From Boothiomyces macroporosus (taxonomy: Eukaryota > Chytridiomycota > Chytridiomycetes > Rhizophydiales > Terramycetaceae), in contig JADGKB010000086.1 of the NCBI GenBank assembly GCA_027604185.1, positions 1-62,295 of the forward strand: a stretch of 62,295 nt of DNA. Reading direction: 5' to 3'. Positions 19,106 through 30,610 of this stretch are shown piece after piece. Position 1 is the first letter of the stretch, and each line of letters starts with the position of its first letter. The notes under the pieces are model-generated. The model saw nothing but the letters and a program-made list of their open reading frames with translations, made no database searches and was not told the DNA's origin. A program made the translations under genes and the position numbers.

Positions 19106-21726
19106 ATGGAATCGCTGAAAAATCAACATTCAAAGTTGCTGTTGGAGCTGTTTCAACTTGAACACAAGGAATTCAATGAAAATGAATGGGAGCAGTATCA
19201 GAGGAACTATGCAATTGAGAAATGTTACTTTTTATCCCTCACTTTACAAGAACCAGCCTCCAATAAGCAATCTATGAGGTTAACAGTGAATCCAAAGCTG
19301 AATATTGCTCGGAAAGAGCGTGGAATTAAGGGGTACAACTTGCACCAAACCAAATTAAAGATACAACAGAAGCCGCTAACTTCTGTCCTTCCGAAAGCCC
19401 AAAAAGTAGTAACGTACAAGGACTGGAAAGCCGCGCAAGATCAAGTAAAGTTTCTAAATGTTATGGAACAAATTGATCATTTGAAGCAGGATAGCATGTG
19501 GTCTTTAAAGCAAATCAAACCGCAAGCAATGCCAGCTAGAGAAAAATGCCAGTGGGATTACATGCTGGAAGAGATGGAATGGCTGGCTGTTGATTTTAGA
19601 GAAGAAAGAAAGTGGAAAATTTGTACTGCGTATAACCTAGCAAAGTACTCTTCATTAACATAGATGGTGCATGGAGTGGCATTCGGCTCCAGACAAGTCA
19701 AAGCTATGTGTCAGAACGAAACCACATGTAGAAAAAGTTGTAAATAAGGATGAAAATATGGATCAAGATACGGTAAACAATGAAGATATTGCCGAAATAC
19801 CTGTTCCTGAAGAAAAGGAAGAAGTTAAAGCTACCAAAACTGTCGTGTGGAAAACACCGGCACCAACCCAAGCTACAGTTGATCCTTCTGATGTATTTAA
19901 AGCACCGCAGCCCGTTCAACTAGATCCTATTAAAGAGAGGGAGCCTGCTCCAAGCGCAATCACCATAGATTTGGTATCCAACTTGTATTTTATTCCATCC
20001 TCAATAAATCAAGCACAAGCGCTTTCTGGAATACCGACCTACCATCCACCCAAACTCACCACCGAGTTGTACACTGAAAGTGATAGTATTTCGAAAATAT
20101 CGCAAATAATGTTGACTGACTATTTTGAATCGTTTAATACTTTAGACCAGGATGTTAAAGTACTATCTGGAATGAACAAGTACTCAAAGTCTCTCCCAAA
20201 AAGCAACATCTTTGACAATTCTGAAACAGAACCCAGTAATTCTTATTAATTTAGTTAAACAACCAAAATCAGCGAAATACGAAAAGACTAGTGGTGTGTG
20301 GATTGCAGAGGAGGAAGAATCTCTCTTTAATTTGGCAGAAGCTTACAATCAAAATTGGGAATTGATTGCTTCAACTCTTAACGGATCAAGAATAGGAAAT
20401 TCCAAAAAAAGAACCGACTGGTGTTGCTATGAAAAATACAAGGAAATGGTTGCAAACAACTATAAACCCACCACCAAGCAAGATTATTTGTATTATGCCA
20501 CTCAAAACAACAAGAAAGACAAGAAAGTCAAAGTATTAGGACTTCTTTCCACTTTCAACTTTATAACCAACCTATCAAAGAAACGAGAAAGCAACAAACC
20601 AGCCAGTAAGTTTCACCTGATTTTAGATAATAAGAAACAGGTCAATCTGACTGCCCATGAGACCCACAAGCAAACGCAAATCGCTGCTGGCATAGATCTT
20701 AACGCGCCGCCTTTACGTCCTATCGAATTGTCGAAAATTAAAGAGAATAGGGACAAGATAATGGAGCAAAACAGGCAGGCAGGAATGTTTCCTGCGCACA
20801 AGGTAATTGTAGCTAATGTAGTTTGGGGCTCCTGTTAGACCGATGGGTGTACCATTCCGTCCAATGGGTATGGTAAGACCAGCCACTCCCCAAGGTGGGC
20901 TAAGTGTTGGAATGGCTGGAATGGGAGTTGGCGTCCAAGCTGGACTTCAAACTGGACTGCAACAGCCAGTTCAAACACAAGTGATGCAGGCACAGATGCC
21001 AATGAACATGTCCAATATACCAATGCAAGGCCAAATGGCACAAATGCCAATGCAAGTTCCAGTAAATATGGCACAAAATATGCCACAAGCAATGCAAGGT
21101 ATGCAAGGTGTGTCCCAAATGACAAACATGGGAATGCAGCCTGTTATGCAAAATGGCATGCAAGCTGGAATGCTACCACAGCAACAAATGCAGATACCAG
21201 CAAACTTTCAAGGAGCAATGCAATTTAGACCGCAAATGCAAACATCACCTCAAAAACAGCAAATGATGATGAACTACTCACAAGAGCAGATTCAATCAAT
21301 GATGCTTGCTCAGCAGCGGTATTTAGCAGCTCGTGGAATGGATCAAAATAGTCTATTTATGAGGCAAAGACCTCCGCAACAACGCCAACAGTTGCAAACC
21401 GATTTATCAACCGCCGCTGCATATGTTGCTTTGCAGAATGCGCAAAACGCAGCAAAAATGAATGTAAGTGTAAACTAACGCAGCCTGCTCGACCTATACG
21501 TCCAATTACAATGAAAGTGGAAGAAAAGGAAGCTCCTCCTCCGAAAAAGATTAAAGTCCAGAAAGAAAAAACCAAGAAAGTTGCCAAAAAGAAAAAGGAA
21601 GAGAGTGAGGAAGACGAGCTGGAGGAAGAAGACGAACTTGTTGATGAACTTAGTAGCCAGTCGTCACCAGAAGTGATAAAGAAGAGAGCTAGACGTGGAT
21701 CTAGAACGAAAAAGGACTCGATGTAG
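19106..21726 (+). CDS. EAF1: EAF1/VID21-like NuA4 scaffold (HSA and SANT domains)
   Basis: Introns of 19, 19, 19 and 20 nt give 847 residues. The HSA domain is at about 135-205 (EKCQWDYMLEEMEWLAVDF, REERKWKICTAYNLAKWCM). A SANT/Myb-like domain is at about 390-440 (SGVWIAEEEESLFNLAEAYN, NWELIASTLN). A low-complexity Met/Gln/Pro-rich stretch at about 575-760 repeats QMPM and QGMQ. The end is a charged Lys/Glu tail (KKVAKKKKEESEEDELEEE). In yeast, Eaf1 organises the NuA4 histone acetyltransferase: HSA binds actin and Arp4, SANT contacts Tra1. The layout matches, though SWR1/p400-type helicases share HSA; no helicase is present here. The first true ATG is 19106. Confidence 0.85.
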
Positions 21727-21761
21727 AATAAATAACGTTTTTCAAAAAGTACATTTTTAAT

Positions 21762-23109
21762 TTATTCTTCTTCATTCGGTACTATTTTTAAGAATGAAGC
21801 AATTACTGGAGGTGCTAGACAGTGCTCCATCATAGTCATCAAGGCTTTTACATGTCTATTCAAAATGCCGACAAATAATTGCTTTTCGTTTTTTCCAATT
21901 AGTGTTACAAGGTCAAGCGCAAGTTCGATTCCTTTTAAATACAGGGAATAAGCATATATAGTCTGGCCACTCTGGTCAGCAGGAAACAAGGATGACTGCG
22001 AGCTGGTTGGTGTTTCAATGATATGAATTTTCTTTTCAGAGTAAAGTTGTTTAATAAATCTACATTAACAGATAGTACAGATACAAATTTGTAAGGTTCT
22101 CGAATATAAAGCACTTTTTTGTGTCAGGTATATCGCTTCTCACAAGCTCAAGGGATTTCTCTTGGTAAATCTCGGCCAAATTGAAGCACGCTTTGATCAA
22201 CTCTTGGTTAAACTCGTTGAAGAATAATATGGTTTCAGTGATTATTTCTATAGTTTTCAAGATTATTTCTAAAGGCTGTAAATCAGCAAATATTTACCCT
22301 TATCCAATCTGATTGGGGATGATCAAGCGCATTGGTTACTTGGCTAACTTGGTGATAAACATTATTAAATAACGTATCTTTAAATAGCATAATTGTAGAT
22401 TGAAGGTCTTGCACGGGATATCCCAACACTTTCCAAGCCAAACAATCGTGTCTCAATGAATCGCCATATAGATTCTTTTTGGTCAAAATAAGGTCTAGCA
22501 TCACATCTGTATCCCGCGATAGATTTCCAGTTATATATCCTTTTCCATTGGTATTCTTCATATCTTCCACTATTTTTACAAATCGTGTTAGGTTTTCCAG
22601 TACATGCTCCGCATACTTGTATGACGGTAATGCGTTCTAGTTTAATTCAAGAATACTTTCAACTCTTCCTTATCCGGAACTAACCAATCAATCAAAGAAG
22701 TAATTCTTGTTACTATAATTCGAATGTCATCATATGAATCCGAGATATTTTTGGTAATCATTGAAATATTGGATTCCAATTCTTCCAGTTTACTATTCCA
22801 CTGGTTCAACAGCGATTGAAACTGCATCGGGTTATTATGTGCCATTCGCTCCAGATGTAACATTGTTCGTTTGGATATTTTGGATCGATGTTCTGGTTGG
22901 ATCAAATTGACTGTCTGAGCAAATCGATAAGATAGATCTGGTGTGAGACGCTGATGTTTAGGGTCTGGATCATCCTGAAAAGAGTGTTTCCGTTTCATCG
23001 AATGGATAATTGGCCGTATAGGTTCAGGCGACTTTTTAGTTTCCTTTAACGCCTTAACAGATTCTAGTGCTGTTACTAGAACCGCAAAGGATGTACTGAA
23101 TTCGTTCAT
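21762..23109 (-). CDS. Unidentified mainly helical protein
   Basis: Four exons with introns of 20, 22 and 19 nt give 428 residues that stay in frame throughout, so the gene is real. It starts MNEFSTSFAVLVTALESVKA and soon has a basic, nuclear-signal-like patch (SMKRKHSFQDDPDPKHQRL). Predicted helices follow (NQWNSKLEELESNISMITKN). The C-terminal 130 residues contain a repeat-like helical pair (LIKACFNLAEIYQEKSLELV and YAYSLYLKGIELALDLVTLI) with a faint look of tandem MIT helices such as the tail of ATG1/ULK, but no kinase domain is present. I do not name it. It converges on EAF1 with 35 bp between stop codons. Confidence 0.75.
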
Positions 23110-23165
23110 TTCGAAATGGTAAGATTTTGGAAAAAAAAGTTTAAGAATTCAAAGATTAATTTGTA

Positions 23166-24173
23166 TTATAATGGCGGTCCTCCATAGAGAATGAACCTCG
23201 CCCATCTACCAAAGTTATTGTCAATATCTTTGACTGTTTCAAAGTCCACCACCTTCTTGTTCTTCTCCATCAGAGTGCGATACGGACGATAAAAGGAATG
23301 GATCGCCCTCACGTCTTTCCAAAATTCTGGGTCGTACTTTTTCTGGAACATTGGAAGGTTGTGCCAATCAGATAGTAGCTCTTTATCAACCGCCAGTACG
23401 TTTGCTGGATTCATGTCGTACAATTTCAATGGTAGTTTGACTGAATGATAGTCCCAGTCTTTTGGATTCATTGTTTGGTAGTTGCGATACCACCAAATCA
23501 TAAATCTAGAGCATCGCTTTGACAGCATCAATCCATTATTTAGTCCGAAATGCGACTCCTTGTTCTGGTATCCAATAACAAATTCGTTTTCCTTCTTTAG
23601 GAATGGCTTCATGTCTTTGAGAACAAAAACATCCAAATCAAAATACATGCCTCCGTAACGAATCAGCGTCTCCATTCGGACAATATCAGACATATGTTCA
23701 CCCTTGGTTACTGTAATATTGTACACAGTATCCCCTTTTCTAGAAAGAACCAATTCCAATTTGAATTCCTTGATTGCTCTGGCAAACAATTCGTTTTCCA
23801 TTGGAAAGACATCGCCGTGTACAAATATCATATCTGGCTTGATAATATCATGAATAGATTTGACAGACAAGTAGTTCTCGAACCTGAATTTTCTTCCAAT
23901 TGTTAAATGGACAACGTTTGGTATTACGCAATCATCTCTAACTGAAGGGTCAACCAGTGCACATTCCTTTTCTATCAACGCTGCCATTTCTGGGCCGTCT
24001 TTAGTAGAAATTATTTTTGAATCTGTTCGAGGGTCAATGAAGCATTTGTTGTACTTTGATTTTCCAGTCAAGAACAGTCCGGCGTTTCTAAATGTTTTTG
24101 TATTGAATGTGAGATAAAGCAGAGTAACACTGATGATCAGTATTCTAAATATTGTTAACCTGGGGAATCGCAT
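23166..24173 (-). CDS. GT32-like type II membrane glycosyltransferase
   Basis: A single exon of 335 residues. A signal anchor follows the start (LTIFRILIISVTLLYLTF). The catalytic part shows IPNVVHLTIGRKFRFENYLS, DMIFVHGDVF, the segment DIVRMETLIRYGGMYFDLDV with the DXD metal/nucleotide-sugar motif (DLD), and a late block NNGLMLSKRCSRFMIWWYRN. These are features of the GT32 family (DXD glycosyltransferases such as OCH1-type mannosyltransferases and Gb3-synthase-like enzymes), acting in the Golgi lumen. The exact donor and acceptor cannot be read from sequence. It lacks introns although both neighbours have several. Confidence 0.82.
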   Translation of the reverse strand: MRFPRLTIFRILIISVTLLYLTFNTKTFRNAGLFLTGKSKYNKCFIDPRTDSKIISTKDGPEMAALIEKECALVDPSVRDDCVIPNVVHLTIGRKFRFENYLSVKSIHDIIKPDMIFVHGDVFPMENELFARAIKEFKLELVLSRKGDTVYNITVTKGEHMSDIVRMETLIRYGGMYFDLDVFVLKDMKPFLKKENEFVIGYQNKESHFGLNNGLMLSKRCSRFMIWWYRNYQTMNPKDWDYHSVKLPLKLYDMNPANVLAVDKELLSDWHNLPMFQKKYDPEFWKDVRAIHSFYRPYRTLMEKNKKVVDFETVKDIDNNFGRWARFILYGGPPL

Positions 24174-24341
24174 TCGAATGTAAAGTGGATGGATTTACAG
24201 CTGGACCCAGATTAAATGTGGCAAAAAATTTCAGGCTTTCACCTCACTTTCAGCTATGAGGAATCTAGCACTAGGTATTTTATTTTAAATTTGGAGACTA
24301 TAATACAGCAACGCGATCGTCAACTATTGTTAGATAAATAA

Positions 24342-27300
24342 CTACTGGTTTACCAGATGATGAACAGTGTTATAGAAGCGAACGGTATCAAAAGTCACAG
24401 CAATCTCTGTAACAAACTTGAGCGCAAGATGCGGGTGGTTGTTACTCAACTCGATAAAGTTGTGCTTTGATAAGCACCAAACAGTAGCATCAGATAAAGC
24501 AACAAGTGAGCAAATCCTTGGGCGACTGGAAAACATTTCCAACTCTCCAACCATAGTTCCAGGGAGCAGTGTTTCAACTATCCTGCTATCTTTTTCGGAA
24601 TCATTTACTTGCAATCCCAATTCCCCACTTTCCACGATATATAGTGCTTTTGAATGGGAGCCAGCACTGTAGATCAGTTCACCAGCTTCATAAGACTGAT
24701 GTTCAAACTTTGGGCCAAAGGCATCCAACAATTCCTTATTGATAGAAACCGTGTCGGACAATGCCTGCACTAGAAACCTAAATGGTTCATGGCCATTGTT
24801 GAATGAAGCACTGATTGGAGTCGCATGTGGATGAGCTTTGATTATTAAATCAGCAGCAAAACTGACTTGCTGTCCTCTGGGAGTGGATGCAATATTTGGT
24901 TCCATTTGCGATAGGTTCCAAGAAGAATTTGGTACTTTTTTAGTTTAGATTACCTGACTTTGGGTCGCTTTGAACGCTTTTGCGGTAATAGGTGGATAGC
25001 AGATAGTTTTCACACCATTCCAAAGAGTTGTTTAAAGTTTCAAAAGTATGGACAAACGTCGTATCCATGGTTTCATCAGTATCGAATATTCCAGACAGCC
25101 TCAACTCGTTTTCCATTGACTGCAGGCCGCAGAATATTAGATGCGTCTTTGTGCTTGACAAATGCCTTTTGATTCGCAGAAACGTTTCTAAACCAGAGTA
25201 ATCGACACCACTAATGAGTGAAAAATCTAAAATAATAAACCTAGTTTTCGAATTTGATTGTTGAATATCCTTGATGTGTGTGTCCAATTGGCTAACAGTT
25301 CCAAAAAACATGAATCCTTGCAGTTTAATAATATGGATTTGAGAGCCAACTTTGTCTAAAAATTGTTGCTGTCTGAATAGTCGGTGAACATTGGATCGGA
25401 GTTGCGCTCCAGTAAAAGTTTCTCTGATAATTGACCTTCTGGAATACATCACAACAAAGAATATACAAGCCAGTAAAATTCCAACCATAATGCCTTCTGT
25501 AAATCCAACCACGCCCATTACCATGACAATGATTATAATCGTAAAGTATTCAGAAGGGTGCATCCCCACTGACCATGTATCGTACACACTTTCCTTGAGC
25601 AAATCTACACCCAGATGGAAAATTAAACTAAATCAAAAAAAGAACTTACGCCCCCACAATGATAGTTGGTACATACTGAATTACAAAACTCCCCTTTACC
25701 CAAAGAAATATTGTCATTAGGATCAGTAGTACTCCGCTTGTTGTTGAATCACCTCCAGATCGAATATACAGCAATGAATTGGAGTACACAAGATAGTTTT
25801 GAGTAGTTCCAGCCAACCCTGATAAAATATTACTCAACCCATGTCCAATAATTTCATTGGAAAGATCTACATCCTGTCTGGTAGAAACTGCCAATGCAGG
25901 GACTACTATTAAATTGATTTACCGTTGATTGGAACATGAAGAATTCCGAAAAAGGTAAGTGCTAGCTGTGTAGGAATAGTCGCAACTACAGCGGACCATT
26001 TCACTTGTTTAAAATCAAAGAATGTCCAAAATATGTAGAATGGAGCGTCGTTTGCAGATTCAAAATTGAATAGCCAGCCCAATTTACGTAGTTCATCCAA
26101 AGGCATTCCAATGCTGAATACTACAATGTAAAACAGCAACGGAATTACTGCATAAAAGACAGGAACCAACATTGGATGTTCTACAAAATGCTGCAATAAT
26201 TTTAGCACGAGGGCAGCTGCAAAGCTATAATCAGTTTGTGTAAACCTGGAGCCCCACAAAGTAAAATTAGATAATTTGAAAATCTCCACAAAATACTCAA
26301 AGTTGATTACTGGAGGTACATGGGCCGTTACTTCTATTCCAGTCAAAATCAGAAACAATCCGATTCCTCCGATGCATCCAACTAGAATATGTCTCGGAAA
26401 GAAATGAATCACAGTCCCTAATTTAAACACTCCCAAAAGTATGAAAACAACCCCAGTAACTATTGTACTTGATGCATAGGATACCATTATTGTTGCAAGT
26501 ATGCTATGATCGCTCTGTCCAACCATTTGACTTTCTATAATCTGACACATAATATGTAAAAACGGCATAACTTCAATCATCATACTTCCAATCGCTCCTT
26601 TAAAAGCAGATCCTCCTCCAGTGTATACAATCTGGGATATAATTGTGCTTGCTAGAAACATTGAAATACCAGCTTGGGGACCTGTAGCCGGGATATGTGG
26701 ATCAGAATGTGGAAATACGATAATTCCATAAGACATCTAGCGTAAACAGAAAAATACAGCGTCCAATAGGGTAAGTAGCACCGCTAAACAGACCGCAGGG
26801 AGTGAATACACAGCTACTTGCATTATACTCCAGATATTTGCAAAACTGAATGGTGGTAGCTTTTCCTCGACAATTTCATGTGTATCAACAGGCGATTCTT
26901 GCGGAATTAGATAATCTTGTTCTCCATAATTATCATCATCACTTTCCTTTTCACTCTCAAAGATATACGACGAAGTCTCGTCATTGACTTTGATTGAAAT
27001 AGAAGGTGTTTGTGGGCGTTTTGTAGGAGCACTTGAACTAAAGTCCTTTCCAGTTGGTGAATATCGTGAATCATATGTAGCCAGCTCCCTAAATGTCCAC
27101 GACATGGTTTGCTGGATTTAATATTTTGTTACTTGTCTGATTTCTGCCGTTGATATCGAATAAGACGCAGATTCGTGAGAACCTGGATTAATTCCACTTA
27201 CCTTCCAATCTGGATGCATAATGAGATCGAGCTGGTATAGCATTACTTCTTCTCCGTGTTATAATTTGTCCTGGGGTAGTTGATAACACTGGAGATTGAC

Positions 27301-27436
27301 TGGTGCTTAATCTGGCAGATGTCGTTGATGGATTCCGAGCCATATTGATTCCTTGGTTTTGGCTGGTGCTGGTTCTTGAATTATTAAAGCTAATTGATGA
27401 ACGGTTGTGGGTGGGAGATTGCGAATTACCTTCCAT
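24342..27436 (-). CDS. SulP/SLC26 anion transporter with STAS and cyclic-nucleotide-binding domains
   Basis: Seven exons (introns 19, 21, 21, 20, 22, 19 nt) encode 990 residues. The first 150 are Ser/Thr-rich and cytosolic. The membrane core runs from about 170 to 640 (PATGPQAGISMFLASTIISQ, FPRHILVGCIGGIGLFLILT, STRQDVDLSNEIIGHGLSN, YFTIIIIVMVMGVVGFTEGI). A STAS domain follows (about 690-790; KTRFIILDFSLISGVDYSGL). The last 130 residues form a cNMP-binding fold (YEAGELIYSAGSHSKALYIV, ESGELGLQV, LLPGTMVGELEMFSSRPR). This layout resembles the fungal vacuolar Vsb1/YGR125W-type subfamily, not plasma-membrane sulfate permeases. PGTMVGELEMFSSRPR resembles the phosphate-binding cassette, including the Glu and an Arg, so real nucleotide binding is possible. 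The chosen start is the first true ATG. Confidence 0.9.
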
Positions 27437-27713
27437 TTCAAAAATATTTTGTGACACTTGGTGATGTGATATCTCCAGCGACTTGGAACAGAATGACGAG
27501 TTATTGGATACCGATAAAGCACGAAACCCAGTAGGGCAAGTCTTTGAAGTGGGAAGCGTAACTAGGGTTGGGAATTTATTTTAATAAAGAATAATTGAAA
27601 GGCTAGGTTTGGAGATTGGGCTGTTACATGGTTTCCATTATTGTTACTCACTTGTTTGACCAGCTCCAAATTAAAATCTCTGACTCTCGAAACCGGACAC
27701 CATTTTATTGGGC

Positions 27714-28896
27714 TTAAACAAGTGCAAAGTAGTTGTTGTTTACATCTACTTCGTGTGAGGTTGACATTTGAGGGATTTGCTCATACTTGCCTTGGAGCTT
27801 TTCTCTCAACTTTGCTAGGAGATCCTTCAGTGTCAAGCGTTGCCCTCTGGTAGCATCAAGAACAGATAAAAGTGCCCATGACATGGCTCCACACCCTTCA
27901 CCGTTGATTTTGGCATCAGCACTCGTTTGGTTATCTTTGCAACCAGAGAACATCAGGACGTCTGCTTTTGAATATTTGGTTTCCAAAGTCTTTCTTTCAG
28001 CTTCGGAATTTGGAATATTCTGTTCTGGCTTGGCTAACAACGAAAGAGCACTGAAAGCTTCCTTCATTGCAGCTTGTTTATCTCCCTTTTGGAAATCTTT
28101 AAGAGCTTTAATTCCACCTTCCAAAGCAGCTCGCTTGTTGCTCTTGCAAGTAACTTCCAAGTTACCATCAATAGTATACATGAATGGTAAATCAAGCATA
28201 GTGCCAGAGTGGCAGCAGTCGAAAATAGCCACCATTCTGGATCCTTCAGGAAGAGCTTGTACAAGAATGGTATTCATGTCCTACATTTAACAATATTTAC
28301 ATCATCAACAATCATTCCCTGGGTGTTGTAGTCGAGTGGGCAGATAGTATTATCCAACCCATCTACTTCGTCACCATCTTCATCCTTTTGAGTGGAGCCA
28401 TGTCCAGAGTAATGCAAAAAGAATGAATCGCCAGGTTGGGCTCCAGAGACCAACCATTTGAATGATTCAATGATATTTGCCTTGGTAGGAACATTTGGTC
28501 CTTGTTGGTCGTCAGTCAAGATTCTGATATCGCTGTACTGGTCCTTGATGAAATTGTGAACATTCTTTACATCATTAATACAACCAGACAGCTGGGATTG
28601 AGTTCCGGTATAGTTGATACCAATGAGCAATGCTCTTCGCTTCCCGTTGGTACCTTCATGGCTGGCCATATTTCCGGTTGGTTTTCTTCCAGCAGTTGCT
28701 TCATCTCCGCCAATGACTTTGCCCAACATCTGCATCAGCTTTATACTACCTTTTCCACTTGGTTTGGGTCTACATTTTCGACTGCCTTTTCCAATTTGTT
28801 TACTAAGTTTCCTAACCCTCTGAGCATTTACTGATTTTGGTGAAAGAGCAAAGAAGCCAAAGGGATGAAACGCCACCACTTTCTAAAACATAACAT
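27714..28896 (-). CDS. MCA1: Metacaspase (clan CD cysteine protease, type I-like)
   Basis: The catalytic dyad is clear: His in [10 protein letters not shown] and Cys in [14 protein letters not shown]. The p20 start is [20 protein letters not shown], and the calcium/acidic block [19 protein letters not shown] follows the His. One 20-nt intron lies between the two catalytic residues. The N terminus is less sure: no ATG opens the main frame, but a start at 28896 plus a second 20-nt intron gives [20 protein letters not shown] and an in-frame 380-residue protein. That lead is hydrophobic and could be a signal or membrane segment. The usual Pro/Gln-rich prodomain is missing, replaced by a short basic one. 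Metacaspases cleave after Arg or Lys and act in stress and protein quality control. Confidence 0.88.
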
Positions 28897-29399
28897 GAGC
28901 AGACAGGATCACGAAATGCATTCTTGCGCAGTTGCTTATAAAGTCCTCGATGTAGTGTTCAGTTCATGAAGCGATGCAAAGTCCTCGATGTAGTGTTCAG
29001 TTCATGAAGCGATTCGATTCCAGCAATATCTATTCGAGCCGATCTTATCTTGAACTAACCGAGTACATTCTTTCACATCTTTCTTTTCAAACAACTAAAT
29101 GTGTAACAGATCAACCACAAAAGTTTAATTTCTCTCAATTAAACCATTACCAAACAATCTCGATTTAAAAAAATGAATAAACTTCCATCTATAAAACAGA
29201 TATCTCATGATAATTTGCATTCGTTAATCTGGCACTCCATTTTCTATTCTATTCGTCGGAAAATTCTGTCTAAAAGTTTAGCCTAAATTGGGAACGAAAA
29301 AAATGTTCAACTGGTAGAAAAGCTGCGAACAACTGCGCTGTCTACAACAAAGTGTATGTACAATACTACTTTTAATCTTCTTTATTCTATCACTATTAC
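28897..29399. other. Intergenic region upstream of metacaspase
   Basis: About 500 bp, AT-rich, with a 38-bp direct duplication at 28941-29014. I see no gene. Confidence 0.5.
28941..29014. repeat. 38-bp direct duplication
   Basis: AAGTCCTCGATGTAGTGTTC and the next 16 bases occur twice, starting at 28941 and 28979, nearly identical. It lies 45-120 bp upstream of the inferred metacaspase start, so any regulatory site inside is doubled. Confidence 0.85.
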
Positions 29400-30253
29400 T
29401 TAGTGGAGGTTGAATGGGTTTGCTCCTGCATCGTTGGAAGTCAAACTTCCAATTCCCCAGTTAGTTTCCAAGGTTTTCAAAATAGAGTAGTGGTTGTAAT
29501 AAGTGTTGTCTTGAGTTCCGGCTGGTACACCTGCCCCCAATAATACAGTATAGATTTGGTTGTGGACAGTGTCAATGTCTAGGAAGTTTGCAGATTCATC
29601 AAAAGTAACGACAAACAAGGTCTTTGAAAATACAGGGTTGGTCAACAATGGTTCAATGAATCCTTGTAGCCAGTTTGCTGCATAGTCCAAATCAGTATCA
29701 TGTCCATCGTTGTTGATATTTGGAGTGTAGAACATGTAGTTTGGAAGAGTGCCGGCAGCAATATCAGCTTGCAATTGGTTAGCGTTTACAATGTTTTGGC
29801 ATCTTGCTGGGTTGGACTGAATGTTCACGTATGAGGCGAACGGGTTGTGTTTTCTGTAGTATGGTGCAGCATCACCCTTGAAGCATCCTGATGCGACTGG
29901 ATAGCTTTCTTGGTATGACTTCCAAGTCAATTGAGCAGCTTCCAATTTATCAACAACGTTGGTCTTGTCTACATCAGCAGTGAAATCCAAGAACACTCCG
30001 CTGGTAGATCCTGAAGTCATGGCAATATAGTTTGGCTAGATTAATAATATTTTACTTGAGATGGGTGGGTAACACCATGGTAGTTGGTCAACAAACGACC
30101 CTTTGGCGCAAGCACTTTACCAAAGTAAGGTTGGTTGAAAGTTGGCTGGAAACTTTCATTTTCCAATACGATGGTAAAGATATTGTTGAAGCTAGAGGTA
30201 GCTGGCAGTGCAGATGAGAGCGCAAATAAGGAAGGAACAAGCAAATTGAACAT
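29400..30253 (-). CDS. Secreted acid-phosphatase-like phosphoesterase, copy 1
   Basis: One 20-nt intron gives 277 residues. Signal peptide MFNLLVPSLFALSSALPA, then the phosphoesterase family core (PF04185 type): TIVLENESFQPTF, KGRLLTNYHGVTHPSQPNYI, then YYRKHNPFASYVNI, DGHDTDLDYAANWLQGFIEP, TLFVVTFDESANFLDIDTVH. The Glu-Asn near the start and the C-terminal Asp-Glu-Ser are the expected metal ligands. Fungal members are secreted acid phosphatases or phosphatidylglycerol-type phospholipases C; which applies is not decidable here. A longer in-frame lead exists up to 30394, but the chosen start yields a normal signal peptide. The intron lies between Gln and Pro of HPSQ-PNY, the same place as in copy 2. 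Confidence 0.86.
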
Positions 30254-30610
30254 TGATGGAACAGAGACAACATGGTCATTTAAATGCTTTGAATAGTCAC
30301 ACGGTTGTCCTCTGCGCTTTGACGAAACGTGCCGACGGACCTTCATGGCTCGTTCGGGATCTGATGGACCTTCGGCCAAAAATTGAATTTTCAATTTAAT
30401 TACAGATAGTTTAAACTCGCATCGACCATATTTAAATATTGAGTTCTACGAGGTTCCGGGCTCCCCAATTTTTCCCATTCGCATATGATTAATCTCGTTT
30501 CGCAAACTTGGTGAAACGAGCGGCTATGGTAATTGACGATTGACCACGTTTTGACTAGGAATACCTGAGCAAATGATCAATAATTAATTCAAACTCGTTT
30601 TTATTCTAAT
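30254..30610. promoter_or_regulatory. Intergenic region with an 8-bp-arm inverted repeat
   Basis: Between phosphoesterase copies 2 and 1. CTCGTTTC (30494-30501) and GAAACGAG (30513-30520) form a perfect 8-bp hairpin with an 11-nt loop. It lies about 240 bp upstream of copy 1 and could be a dimeric regulator site or part of a transcript end. Confidence 0.45.

Noticed and set aside
20835..21163. Minus frames rich in His, Leu and Cys opposite EAF1
   Set aside because: Antisense of the Met/Gln-rich low-complexity region; no start or splice support.
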